The notes under the pieces: model-generated | Databases searched by the model: none | The model's input: the letters and a program-made list of their open reading frames with translations, nothing else | Told to the model about the DNA's origin: nothing | Made by a program: the position numbers and the translations under genes | Assembly: GCF_000934745.1 (NCBI RefSeq) | Contig: NZ_KN882171.1 | Location: 1,518-40,868 of the forward strand | DNA from: Desulfonatronum thioautotrophicum | GTDB taxonomy: Bacteria > Desulfobacterota > Desulfovibrionia > Desulfovibrionales > Desulfonatronaceae | Direction: 5' to 3' | Length of the DNA: 39,351 bases | Part shown: positions 1 to 8,289 of the stretch, piece by piece | How the letters are laid out: every line of letters begins with the position of its first letter | How positions within the stretch are numbered: position 1 is the stretch's first letter

Positions 1-785
1 GTATCCGTATCGGTATCAGTATCCGTATCGGTATCGGTATCGGTATCGGTATCGGTATCGGTATCCGTATCGGTATCAGTGTCGGTATCGGTGTCCGTAT
101 CAGTATCGGTATCTGTATCGGTGTCAGTGTCTGTGTCGGTATCAGTGTCCGTATCCGTGTCTGTGTCGGTATCGGTGTCGGTATCGGTGTCGGTATCGGT
201 GTCGGTATCGGTGTCGGTATCGGTGTCGGTATCAGTGTCCGTATCCGTATCAGTATCAGTGTCCGTGTCGGTATCCGTATCGGTATCCGTATCGCCTTGC
301 AGACCAATTTCATCTTCTTCGATGTCAAAGGGCTCAGCCTCAATCGGCGTCACCTCATCAACCTCTGTTGGTTCAACAGGGAGTTGTCCTGGCAGGTCGG
401 GTTCTGGGCTTTCGATTTCAGCTGCGGGCAGAGGTTGGTCGATGAGGGGGACGGGATCTTGTTCGCCTTCGCTGGTGGTGTCGATTTCAGGAAGGTCTTC
501 TTCCTGATCGATATCTTGAGGTGGTACTTCTTCAAATTCCTGGATGGTACCTGTTTCTTCTTGAGGCACTTCCCGGTTGGTATCCGTGACAGCAGGGGCG
601 GACTGAATGTTTTCCAGGCCGCTGTCGTCGGCAGGGTCCGGAGTGGAAGTGTCGACGTCCGGATCCGTGTCGGCAAGACCGGCTTGATCCTGGGTCAGGC
701 TGGTCAGCTCATCAAACTGGGTTGCCTCCTGTTCCGTGGAGTTGGTCAGGTCGGTTCCCTTGATGTCGGTGTCGTTGTCAGCCAT
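1..785 (-). CDS. N-terminal part of a probable type I secreted adhesin with Asp-Thr repeats (runs off window)
   Basis: An open frame starts at the ATG at 785 and continues past base 1 without a stop, so only 261 residues are visible. Residues 1-164 are acidic, hydrophilic and rich in Asp, Glu, Thr and Pro, with no signal peptide and no membrane segment. From residue 165 the protein is a perfect Asp-Thr alternation up to the window edge. A GAGG about 8 bases before the ATG is a plausible ribosome site. The gene follows a complete type I secretion operon on the same strand, after a terminator. Lack of a Sec signal fits type I export, which uses a C-terminal signal that would lie outside the window. 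Function as a large surface adhesin, with the DT run as an extended stalk, is inferred from context and from analogy with Ser-Asp repeat surface proteins. I see no RTX nonapeptides or Ig-like domains in the visible part. Confidence 0.8.
   Translation of the reverse strand, partial: MADNDTDIKGTDLTNSTEQEATQFDELTSLTQDQAGLADTDPDVDTSTPDPADDSGLENIQSAPAVTDTNREVPQEETGTIQEFEEVPPQDIDQEEDLPEIDTTSEGEQDPVPLIDQPLPAAEIESPEPDLPGQLPVEPTEVDEVTPIEAEPFDIEEDEIGLQGDTDTDTDTDTDTDTDTDTDTDTDTDTDTDTDTDTDTDTDTDTDTDTDTDTDTDTDTDTDTDTDTDTDTDTDTDTDTDTDTDTDTDTDTDTDTDTDTD
3..293 (-). repeat. Hexanucleotide array encoding an uninterrupted Asp-Thr repeat
   Basis: In the minus-strand frame of the adhesin every codon from 293 down to 3 is Asp or Thr in strict alternation: 97 codons, 49 Asp and 48 Thr, still going at the window edge. 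Both Asp codons and all four Thr codons (ACA, ACC, ACG, ACT) are used, so the DNA varies while the protein does not. Around 170-235 a 12-base unit repeats nearly perfectly, a sign of recent slippage or unequal exchange. Copy-number change in six-base steps would keep the frame and alter only repeat length. Confidence 0.95.
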
Positions 786-857
786 TTTGCTGCCTCGCTG
801 TCGAAAGTGAGCGGAAACCATCCGGCTTCACGCGGGATTCGTGATGTTTGAGTATAT

Positions 858-886
858 TCTGTAGGAGGGCAATTCGATTTCGTCAA
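858..886 (-). promoter_or_regulatory. Candidate sigma-70 promoter for the adhesin gene
   Basis: On the minus strand TTGACG (881-886) is followed after 17 bases by TACAGA (858-863), with TATACT just downstream. The -35 match is good and the -10 match is weak. The site is about 75 bases before the ATG at 785 and lies between the upstream terminator and the gene, where a separate promoter is expected. Nothing else is recognised in the 786-1023 interval. Confidence 0.35.
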
Positions 887-1023
887 TCGGTCCGAAAGTT
901 ATAGGTTCCTTCAGAGTGAGGCGATTGTTTGTGGTCGTGGTTCGTGCCCAGGTGGTCGCCAGGCTGGGAATGGTTTGGGGTTGCCAAAGGCAGATTCCGT
1001 AATCCCTTTGACCTTGTAGGGGC

Positions 1024-1051
1024 AAAAAAAACGGCCTGGTTGAACAGGCCG
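1024..1051 (-). terminator. Rho-independent terminator of the secretion operon
   Basis: On the minus strand a 7-bp stem (CGGCCTG/CAGGCCG, 1045-1051 with 1032-1038) closes a 6-base loop and is followed directly by eight T (1024-1031). It lies 32 bases after the HlyD-like gene stop, so it should end that operon and separate it from the adhesin gene. Confidence 0.9.
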
Positions 1052-1082
1052 CCAGATTGGTATGTATTGACTTGCTTACATT

Positions 1083-2507
1083 TCATCGCTCTCCAAAGGA
1101 GCGATCAATGATATCCGCGACTGGGGTGAAGAGATAGGCCAGTAACGTCTTGGAGCCGGTGATGATTTCCGCTTCCACGCTCATGCCCGGGCGGATTTGA
1201 AAGCGTTGCGGGTCATCGCCGACATACGGCCGGGTCAATTCAACCCAACCGCGAAAATACGGCTCACCTGTTTCAGTGACCACGTTGGTCGCGGAAATGC
1301 GGCGCAGGATGCCTTCGGTACTTCCGAAGCGGCGATAATCGTAACTGCTGACGCGGATGGTCACTGGTTGGCCGGGAACTACGTGGCCGATGTCCCTGGG
1401 CTGGATCCGGACTTCGGCTTCCAGCAGGACGTCGGTGGGGACGACATGCATCAGTACCGCGCCCGGTTGAATGACCTGGCCCGTGGTCATGACCCGCAGG
1501 TCCTGGATCAGGCCTCGCTCCGGCGCACGGACATCCAGGCGGGAGACGCGGGCCCGCAGGCGCTGCAGGGCTTCCTCCACTTCGGCCAGTTCGGCCCTGA
1601 CCACACCGCGTTCCGTCAGTGCGTCCCGGCGGAACAGGTTGGCGATGTCCTGGCGACGGAGCAGAGCCTCTTCCAGGGCCTCCTGGGTGACGATGATCTC
1701 TTCTTGCAGCCGGGTCACTTCGGATTCCGCGGTGACCTTGGCCCGGCGGGTTTCCAATAGGACGGTTCGGGTGATCAGCCGTTGCTCGGCGAGTTCCTCG
1801 CGCTTGGTCAGCAACTCACTGACAATCTCCAGGTGGCGACGGGCGTCCGCGAGGGACTTGCGGTTTTGTTCGTTGCGCTTGCGCAGTTGATCGATCTGGC
1901 TGGCAACCACGGCCAAGGAGGACTCCTGGACAGCGGTTTGTTGCTGAAAAATTTGCTCCTGGTCGGTGATCAGGTGCAGGTGCTGCGAAGCAGTCACGGT
2001 AATCCGGGCCTCCGGGTCGTCATCAACAACTGGATAGGCGACCTGAGCTCCGGGATCGGGAAAGACGGGCTGACGATTTTCGGCAAAGGCCAGCAGCCGC
2101 TCGGCACGCAGGGTCAAGGCCAGCCAACGGGCCTCCATCTGTTGCAGATCGGCCCGGGCTTGCGAGCCGTCAATGCGCAGCAGGGTCTGACCCCGTTCCA
2201 CCAGCTCCCCTTCTTCCACGAGAATTTCAGAGACTTCTCCGCCATCCAGGTGCTGGACAACCTTGCTCCGGCCAATGGGGATAATTTCTCCGGGAGCCCT
2301 GGCCACTTCGGTCAATTGGACCACAGCGGCCCAGACCAGGAAGGCAAAGAGAATCAAGGCGATCAGCAAGAGCATTGGCCGGATGAACCGGGGCATCAAG
2401 GTTTCCTCGATCTGCTCTGCCTGGGACAACAGATGGCGTTCACGGCCGCCGCGCCCGACGCTCTGGCCCGAGGTCTTGCCGGAAGATGTCTTCTGGTTCA
2501 TGGTCAT
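1083..2507 (-). CDS. HlyD-family periplasmic adaptor of a type I secretion system
   Basis: This 474-residue protein has the standard membrane-fusion layout: a cytoplasmic N-tail, one membrane segment at about residues 43-65, a barrel/lipoyl half beginning near residue 70 (APGEIIP...VQHLDGG), long helical hairpins rich in Glu, Arg and Leu at about 120-340, then the second lipoyl half and the conserved C-terminus (RPGMSVEAEIITGSKT). It would bridge the inner-membrane ABC protein and the TolC-like duct across the periplasm. The start shares an ATGA overlap (2504-2507) with the ABC gene stop, which implies translational coupling. A terminator follows. Family assignment (HlyD/LapC/PrtE type) is firm; the exported substrate is inferred to be the neighbouring DT-repeat protein. 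Confidence 0.93.
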   Translation of the reverse strand: MTMNQKTSSGKTSGQSVGRGGRERHLLSQAEQIEETLMPRFIRPMLLLIALILFAFLVWAAVVQLTEVARAPGEIIPIGRSKVVQHLDGGEVSEILVEEGELVERGQTLLRIDGSQARADLQQMEARWLALTLRAERLLAFAENRQPVFPDPGAQVAYPVVDDDPEARITVTASQHLHLITDQEQIFQQQTAVQESSLAVVASQIDQLRKRNEQNRKSLADARRHLEIVSELLTKREELAEQRLITRTVLLETRRAKVTAESEVTRLQEEIIVTQEALEEALLRRQDIANLFRRDALTERGVVRAELAEVEEALQRLRARVSRLDVRAPERGLIQDLRVMTTGQVIQPGAVLMHVVPTDVLLEAEVRIQPRDIGHVVPGQPVTIRVSSYDYRRFGSTEGILRRISATNVVTETGEPYFRGWVELTRPYVGDDPQRFQIRPGMSVEAEIITGSKTLLAYLFTPVADIIDRSFGER

Positions 2508-5500
2508 TTGTTCTGCTCCGCCGTGATGATTTCATTGATTTGGTCGTATGGCCCGATTTTTTTGATACTTCCGCCTTCCAGATAGATAACCGCATCGGCC
2601 AGTCGCATATGGCTTGGTCGATGAGAGACGAAAATCACCGTGGCGTTGCGTTTCAGGTATTCCAGGCAGCGGATCAGGGCCAGGTCTCCCTGCTTGTCCA
2701 TGCCGCGCTCCGGTTCGTCCAGAAGGATCACCGGGGCTGATTTGAGAATCGTCCGGGCCAGGGAGAGGCGTTGACGAAAGCCGTTGGGCAGGAGTTCGGC
2801 GCTGTTGTCCGAAATCCGGGTCTTCAGTCCATCGGGAAATGCATCAACGTCTTTGGTCAATCCGGCCATGTCCATGGCCCAGCAGAGCTCCGCGGCAGTG
2901 GCCACGGGATGGGTCAGGCGCAGGTTCTGCTCGATGCTGCCAAAAAAGAGTTCGCAGTTTTGGGGCATATAGCTGATCCGGGAACGCAGGTCAGTGACCG
3001 GGATCTGGCGCAGGTCAACATTGTCGAGCCTGATGGCACCGGCTTGCGGGGTGTAGGCCCTGGTGAGCAGTTTCAACAGAGTGGACTTGCCCGAACCGTT
3101 GGGGCCGGTGATCGCGGCCATGCGTCCAGGCGCCACGGAAAAGGTCACGCCGAGCAGGGCCGGGTCCGCGTCGTTGGTGTAGCGGAAGGATACCCGAGCA
3201 AACTGGACCATCCCGGAGGTTTTCGGGCGCTTGGTCCGGCGCGGGGTTTGTTCCTCCACGGGCAGCCGCAGCAGGGCCTCCAGCTGACGAATGGTGGTGG
3301 AGACGCGAGTCCAGGTGCCGATGGCCATGAGCAGGTTCTGCAGCGGCCCCACAAGTCGCCAGACAATGATCAAGGTGGCGATCAGCGAGCCGGAGGTCAT
3401 CCAGCCCTGAATGACGCCGACAACGGAGACCCCGAGGACGGCGACTCCGGTGGCCATGCCCAAAAAGCGGGCTGCCGCGGTGATCTTCGCGTTCAGCCAG
3501 TGGTTGCGAAAAGTTGCCGAAGCAGTATTGCCGCTGATGTCCCGGAATCGACGCAGCCAAAGCGGCAAGACGCCTGTAGAGCGTAATGCCCGGGTGTTGG
3601 CCATGGCCTCCATCAGGAATTCCCAGCGTCGACCGGATTCGTTGGAAGCATCCTGAACCCTACGCTTTTGGGGCGAACGGGCCAGAAAGCCCAAGAGCAG
3701 AAAGAGCAGCCCGGATACGCCAAGAACCGGCAGGGCCCACGGGTTGAGTAGGCCGACCACGACCAGCAAGAGGATGATTCCAGGCGGTTCAAAAAGCAGC
3801 GTGGCCAGGGGCCCGAGAAAGAACTCGCGCAGGTTTTCAAAGCTTTTCAAACGCATCAACTGGCGGCTTGCGGAGGAACTCTGGGTTCCGCTCAAGGGCA
3901 GCTCCAAGATGCGCTGAAACACGACATTGCCGATCAGGTACTCGGCCCGTCCGGCCATGAACGCAATCAGCCGAGACTTGAAGCGCATCAGGAACCAATT
4001 CAGAATCATGGCAATGAGCACCCCGGCCAGGAGCATGGCCCCCAAACGAACATCTCCCGTGGGCAATATCCGGTTGTAGACCGTCATCACGAACAGTGGG
4101 GAAGCCAGGGTCAAGAGTGTGCTCAGCAGGCTGACCGTCATGGTCAGGGCGAGGTGCTGTTTGAAGCGGCCGGCCAGGGCGCGGATCAATCCATTGTCCC
4201 GGATTTCCTCGGCCAGAGATGCTTCCCGCGGCCGAAAACAGAGCACTTCGCCTTTCAGTCTGGAAGGGGCAAGCAGGGCCTCGGTGTTCAAGTCTCCATC
4301 AAAAATTCGCAGTTTTCCGTCATCGCGTCGCTCCAGAATCACCCGGGCCGGATTGTTTCGGGCCAGGAACAGGCAGGGAGTCAGGCGATCGTCGATTTCG
4401 TTCAGCCGGGCCGAGACGCGCAGGTCATGAAACCCCAGGTTGGCCAACACGGTCCGAAAACCATTGATGTCCAGGCTGGGGGCCATGTGAGGCAAAGCCT
4501 CGCACAGTTCCTGATCCTCTCCCCGCCATCCCACCGCCTGAAGCAGAGGCTGGAGGCAGCGGGACAGATCAGAAGGGGTTTCAAAATAGGGTGAAAGGTC
4601 CAAAAATGCCTGATCCGGACCGGTCAGGCGTTCCGCAGTGACTCCGACGCAAGCCCCATTCTCGTTGTCTATGGTAGGGGGGGGAGTGGAGAGATTCTCG
4701 GTCAGTTTTCCGTCATGCAGGGCCAGGACCTGGTCTGCCAGAGACAGCAGGGACGGGCGGTGCGTGATCATGACGATGGTTCGTCGACCTTTTTCCTCCT
4801 GGAGATACTCGCGGAGATGTCGGTCGCCTTCAGGGTCCAGATTGATGTTCGCTTCATCGAAAAGGACCACGCTGGGATTATCCAGCAGAGCGCGGACCAG
4901 GCAGACGCGTTGCACGACCCCGGAGGGCAGTGGCTGGTTGACGCCATCGCCCACCGGGGTGTCGTAACCCAGACGCATCCCGGCGACCATTGCATCCAAT
5001 CCGAGGCGCTCGGCCAGGCGCAGGGCGTCCTCGTTGCGCTCGGCGTCGAACAGGGTCATGTTCTCCATCAGGGTTCCGGCGAACAGCGAGCCGTGCTGGG
5101 GCAGCAGGGCGATTTCCCGAGGGATGCTGTCCGGGGCGAAGACGTCAAGTGGTTGCTCGTCCACGAAGACCTGACCTTCGTCCGGGCGATACAGGCCGTT
5201 GAGCAGGGCCAGGAGACTCGACTTTCCGCTGCCGCTTTCACCGGTAATGGCGATGCAGGAACCGGCAGGGATGCGCAATTGCACGTTCCGTAAAAGATAA
5301 CTGGTTTTCTTGTGGTCCCGGGCGAGGCCCACGTCCTTGAGAACGATGGATGAACGGACCGGCGGCAGCGGCTTGTCCGTGCTTGCGGTATCCGTGGGCA
5401 GGGTCCACAATGCATCCAATCGTTGGTGCGCTTCGGTGAAGGACTGGTAGCGCAGCCAGACACTCAGGCCACGTCGCAGCGGCTGCAGGGATCGGACGGA

Positions 5501-6445
5501 GAGCATCATGCATGCGGCCAGAGCGCCTGGAGTCATTGCTCCGGAAATAACCGAAAAGGCTCCGGCGCTGATCACGGCGACAATCATTATCCGGGTGAAA
5601 ATTTGGCCCATGCTGGAGGCCATGGCACTGCTGGAGGCCAGCTCGGCCCCATTCTCCACGCTGCGTTCCTGAAGGCGCTCGTAGCGGCGGCGCATCAGGC
5701 GTTCCAGACCAAGCAGCTTGACCGAGAGGAAGCCTCTGAGGGTTTCGTTGAGAAAGTTGTGACGTCGGTCGTCCTGGACGGCCCGGCGGTGGGTCTGGGC
5801 GCGCATCCTCCGACCGATGACCAAGGCGATGAGCGTGAAGACCAGAAGGAGCACCACGGGCACCAGGGCCAGCGGGCCGCCGATGAACCAGATCAGTCCG
5901 AGGAACAGGGCGATGAACGGGAGGTCAAAGAGGACCAGCAAGGCCTGCCCGGAGTAAAATTCCGCGACCTGGTTCGTGGACAGCAGGCGGCTGACGTGAA
6001 CGCCGGGCTCCTCCTGGCGCAAGAGGCGCAACGGAACCCGGAGCATATGGGCCAGGGCCGAGGACGTCTGGTCGTGCTCAAAGCGGGCGCCCAGCCAGGA
6101 TGTGATCCGGGAATTGAGCAGCCGGAGTATCTCTTCCAGAAACAGGGCCAGGACAACGCAGAAGAGCAGGACGATCAGTGTTTCATACGCCTGATTGACG
6201 ATGATCTTGTCCAGAAGCAGCAGGATGGCAATGGGTAGCGCCAGGGCCAGGATGTTGGCCAGGAAGCTGGACAGCAGCAGTCCCGGCAGAACCCGGCGCA
6301 GATCGACGGAGCGCAGGATTCGACTGAGGACGCCCGGTGATCGTTGGCTCAGGAGGGGCTTGCCTGCGGGAGCGGATCCGGCGCTTTGAGCGGTATCGGC
6401 CCATTCTGCACGAGTGACTTGGAGAGATGTATCGGATGGGCTCAT
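2504..6445 (-). CDS. Double ABC exporter: two type I secretion ABC modules fused in one chain
   Basis: This is about 1313 residues long, roughly twice the usual 700-720 of a type I secretion ABC protein. Order: membrane domain 1 (about 50-320); nucleotide-binding domain 1 with Walker A GESGSGKS (402-409), Walker B ending FDE (531) and H-loop His562; a non-membrane section at about 605-740 resembling the C39-like domain of LapB-type exporters; membrane domain 2 (about 765-1045); nucleotide-binding domain 2 with Walker A GPNGSGKST (1114-1122), Walker B LLDE (1244) and His1275. Both ABC signatures are altered: LPSGV and LPNGF instead of LSGGQ. The protein should drive ATP-dependent export as the inner-membrane part of the system, perhaps as an intramolecular heterodimer. 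The start at 6445 gives the same ATGA overlap seen at the other junctions; an in-frame ATG at 6463 would add six residues. Product class is sure, fusion consequences are inferred. Confidence 0.92.
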   Translation of the reverse strand: MSPSDTSLQVTRAEWADTAQSAGSAPAGKPLLSQRSPGVLSRILRSVDLRRVLPGLLLSSFLANILALALPIAILLLLDKIIVNQAYETLIVLLFCVVLALFLEEILRLLNSRITSWLGARFEHDQTSSALAHMLRVPLRLLRQEEPGVHVSRLLSTNQVAEFYSGQALLVLFDLPFIALFLGLIWFIGGPLALVPVVLLLVFTLIALVIGRRMRAQTHRRAVQDDRRHNFLNETLRGFLSVKLLGLERLMRRRYERLQERSVENGAELASSSAMASSMGQIFTRIMIVAVISAGAFSVISGAMTPGALAACMMLSVRSLQPLRRGLSVWLRYQSFTEAHQRLDALWTLPTDTASTDKPLPPVRSSIVLKDVGLARDHKKTSYLLRNVQLRIPAGSCIAITGESGSGKSSLLALLNGLYRPDEGQVFVDEQPLDVFAPDSIPREIALLPQHGSLFAGTLMENMTLFDAERNEDALRLAERLGLDAMVAGMRLGYDTPVGDGVNQPLPSGVVQRVCLVRALLDNPSVVLFDEANINLDPEGDRHLREYLQEEKGRRTIVMITHRPSLLSLADQVLALHDGKLTENLSTPPPTIDNENGACVGVTAERLTGPDQAFLDLSPYFETPSDLSRCLQPLLQAVGWRGEDQELCEALPHMAPSLDINGFRTVLANLGFHDLRVSARLNEIDDRLTPCLFLARNNPARVILERRDDGKLRIFDGDLNTEALLAPSRLKGEVLCFRPREASLAEEIRDNGLIRALAGRFKQHLALTMTVSLLSTLLTLASPLFVMTVYNRILPTGDVRLGAMLLAGVLIAMILNWFLMRFKSRLIAFMAGRAEYLIGNVVFQRILELPLSGTQSSSASRQLMRLKSFENLREFFLGPLATLLFEPPGIILLLVVVGLLNPWALPVLGVSGLLFLLLGFLARSPQKRRVQDASNESGRRWEFLMEAMANTRALRSTGVLPLWLRRFRDISGNTASATFRNHWLNAKITAAARFLGMATGVAVLGVSVVGVIQGWMTSGSLIATLIIVWRLVGPLQNLLMAIGTWTRVSTTIRQLEALLRLPVEEQTPRRTKRPKTSGMVQFARVSFRYTNDADPALLGVTFSVAPGRMAAITGPNGSGKSTLLKLLTRAYTPQAGAIRLDNVDLRQIPVTDLRSRISYMPQNCELFFGSIEQNLRLTHPVATAAELCWAMDMAGLTKDVDAFPDGLKTRISDNSAELLPNGFRQRLSLARTILKSAPVILLDEPERGMDKQGDLALIRCLEYLKRNATVIFVSHRPSHMRLADAVIYLEGGSIKKIGPYDQINEIITAEQNK

Positions 6446-8289
6446 GGACTGACCACTTGGCATCGCCGTTTGGCGCGTTGCAGGGTTCTGCAGGCGGCCT
6501 CGGCCTCCTCCAGGGACGTTTCCGGCAAAAGGCGCAACCGGTACCAGTGGATGCGCTCCTCGCCGTCGGCCCGCTCCACGCCGCTTTCAAGCGCCAGAAG
6601 TTCACGGTCGATCATCAGCTCCGGGTGTTCCTGGCGCAGGTCCCGGAGGGTTGCGAGGACCGCGGCCCGATCGTAGAGACCGGACAGCTCCACCAGCCAG
6701 GTGTCTGCACTGGCCGGCGTTTTTTCTTCCAGCCCCCAGATCACGCCGGTTTCCTCCAAGGGAACGAGCTGGTCGGTCTGGATTCTGCCCCCGACCGTGG
6801 CCAGGGCAACATCCGGGCGCACGCCCTTGCCCGGCAAGGGGGCGCTGACCGGGACGCCACCGCCCAGAGCCCGAAACAGCCGGATCAACCCACGGTGGCG
6901 GTCCAGCCGAACCTGCAGACGATCGTCCAGGTTCTGGTGGTGGGTCCGCTCGGTCATCAGCAGGGTGAGAAAGTCCACTGCCTGCAGATTGTAAAGGGTC
7001 TGGCTGTACTCCAGGGCGCGCCCCGATGCCTCGCAGGCCACGTCCAGGGCCGCAAGGCGTTGTTCGGTGCGGCGCAGCACGGCCAGGGCATCTTCCACCT
7101 CCCGCACCGCGTCGTAAAGCACCCGGACGTAAAGTTCCACGAGTTCTTCATTGCGGGCCTCGGCAAAGTCACGTTCCTTTCTGCGCACTCCGCCGTCGAA
7201 GAGGGTTGCCGTGAGGGAGGCGATGGCGTTGTAGGCCAGGCTGTGGGGCATGAACCATTCTGAAAAATAGCGGCTTCCATAACCGATCTGGGAAGTCAGG
7301 TCCAAAGGAGGCAGAACCCTGGCCCGGGCAACGTCAATGTCCGCATCCGCCGCCAGCAGGTCCGCTTCAACGGAGCGCACATCCGGCCGGCGCAGCAGCA
7401 GGCTGGAGGGGACGCCCGGAATCATCCGCGGCAGGGCCAGGCTTTCCAGGGTCTCCCCGGTGGTTTCCAGGTCAGCCGGGGTAACGCCGGTAATCCGGGA
7501 GAGGCGATGCTGCACTTCGTCGCGCTGCAGCTCCAGCTCCGGGATGATTGCCTTCACGCCATAGACTGCCGAGCGCTGCTGTTCATAGTCCAGCATGGTC
7601 GCGTCACCGTGATCAACCCGATCCTGCACGGCCTGGAGCATCTGCTCCACCACGCGTTCGGTTTCCCAAGCCAGGTGCAGACGATCCGTCAGGGAGAGAT
7701 ACTCCGCATAGGCCAGGGCCACCTCGGCAATGACATTCATGCTGACGATATCGTGGTCAAACGTGGTCTTCCACAGCCGGTAGCGGGCCGCCTCGGCCTC
7801 GGCTTTCTGGTCGCCCCAAATGTCCGGGCGCCAATCGCCACGCAAGCTGATCTGGAAAATGTTCCGGCTCCGAACGCTCTCGCCTCGGGGATTGTCCCCA
7901 ATGCCCTGTTCAGGGGCTTCCACCCCGACCCGGGCCGGCACACTGACCGTCGGCAAGCGGGTGCCCATGGCCTGCTCAAAGCGGGCTTGGGTATGGGCCA
8001 CCCGCATCGAGGCAATGCGCAGATCCTGGTTGCGGGCCATGGCCATGTCCATCAGTCGGTCCAGTTCCTCGTTGCCCAGGACCCGCCACCATTCGGGCAA
8101 AATGGAATCCAGGGGGATGCCCTCAAATTTCATGTCCGAAGACGTATCCGTGGCCGGGGTCTGCCGAAAGGTTTCGGGCAGAGGGATGACGGGAACATCA
8201 TAAGCGTCACGTTTGACGCCGCACCCGGAGAGCACGGAAAGGCAGAGAGCCAAAGTGAGGCAGAGCGACAAAAAGCGGATGCTGGTCAT
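6442..8289 (-). CDS. TolC/NodT-family outer-membrane lipoprotein with C-terminal SPOR-like domain
   Basis: This 615-residue protein opens with a lipoprotein signal: a hydrophobic run and the lipobox LSGC, giving lipidated Cys23. Residues about 40-480 are the two-repeat outer-membrane efflux fold, with long amphipathic helices and family phrases such as LLLRRPDVRSVEADLLAADADI. Residues about 531-615 form an extra domain with the SPOR pattern (WLVELSGLYDRAAVLATL, then HWYRLRLLP, then EEAEAACRTL). SPOR domains bind denuded peptidoglycan, so this duct may be anchored or positioned on the cell wall; that part is inference. It sits between the regulator and the ABC gene, with an ATGA overlap upstream (8286-8289), and is the expected outer-membrane exit of the type I system. 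The family is usually 450-500 residues, which makes the extension clear. Confidence 0.88.
   Translation of the reverse strand: MTSIRFLSLCLTLALCLSVLSGCGVKRDAYDVPVIPLPETFRQTPATDTSSDMKFEGIPLDSILPEWWRVLGNEELDRLMDMAMARNQDLRIASMRVAHTQARFEQAMGTRLPTVSVPARVGVEAPEQGIGDNPRGESVRSRNIFQISLRGDWRPDIWGDQKAEAEAARYRLWKTTFDHDIVSMNVIAEVALAYAEYLSLTDRLHLAWETERVVEQMLQAVQDRVDHGDATMLDYEQQRSAVYGVKAIIPELELQRDEVQHRLSRITGVTPADLETTGETLESLALPRMIPGVPSSLLLRRPDVRSVEADLLAADADIDVARARVLPPLDLTSQIGYGSRYFSEWFMPHSLAYNAIASLTATLFDGGVRRKERDFAEARNEELVELYVRVLYDAVREVEDALAVLRRTEQRLAALDVACEASGRALEYSQTLYNLQAVDFLTLLMTERTHHQNLDDRLQVRLDRHRGLIRLFRALGGGVPVSAPLPGKGVRPDVALATVGGRIQTDQLVPLEETGVIWGLEEKTPASADTWLVELSGLYDRAAVLATLRDLRQEHPELMIDRELLALESGVERADGEERIHWYRLRLLPETSLEEAEAACRTLQRAKRRCQVVSP

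Noticed and set aside
3-293. CRISPR-like or satellite array
   Set aside because: There are no spacers. The unit is six bases and the variation is synonymous in one coding frame.
79-507. Plus-strand ORF with a long Ser-Val repeat
   Set aside because: It is the antisense of the Asp-Thr repeat. The minus-strand frame has a ribosome site, a sensible non-repetitive N-terminus and a secretion operon beside it.
828-1025. 65-residue minus-strand ORF between the HlyD-like gene and the adhesin gene
   Set aside because: It has no family resemblance, and it begins inside or beside the operon terminator and covers the likely promoter.
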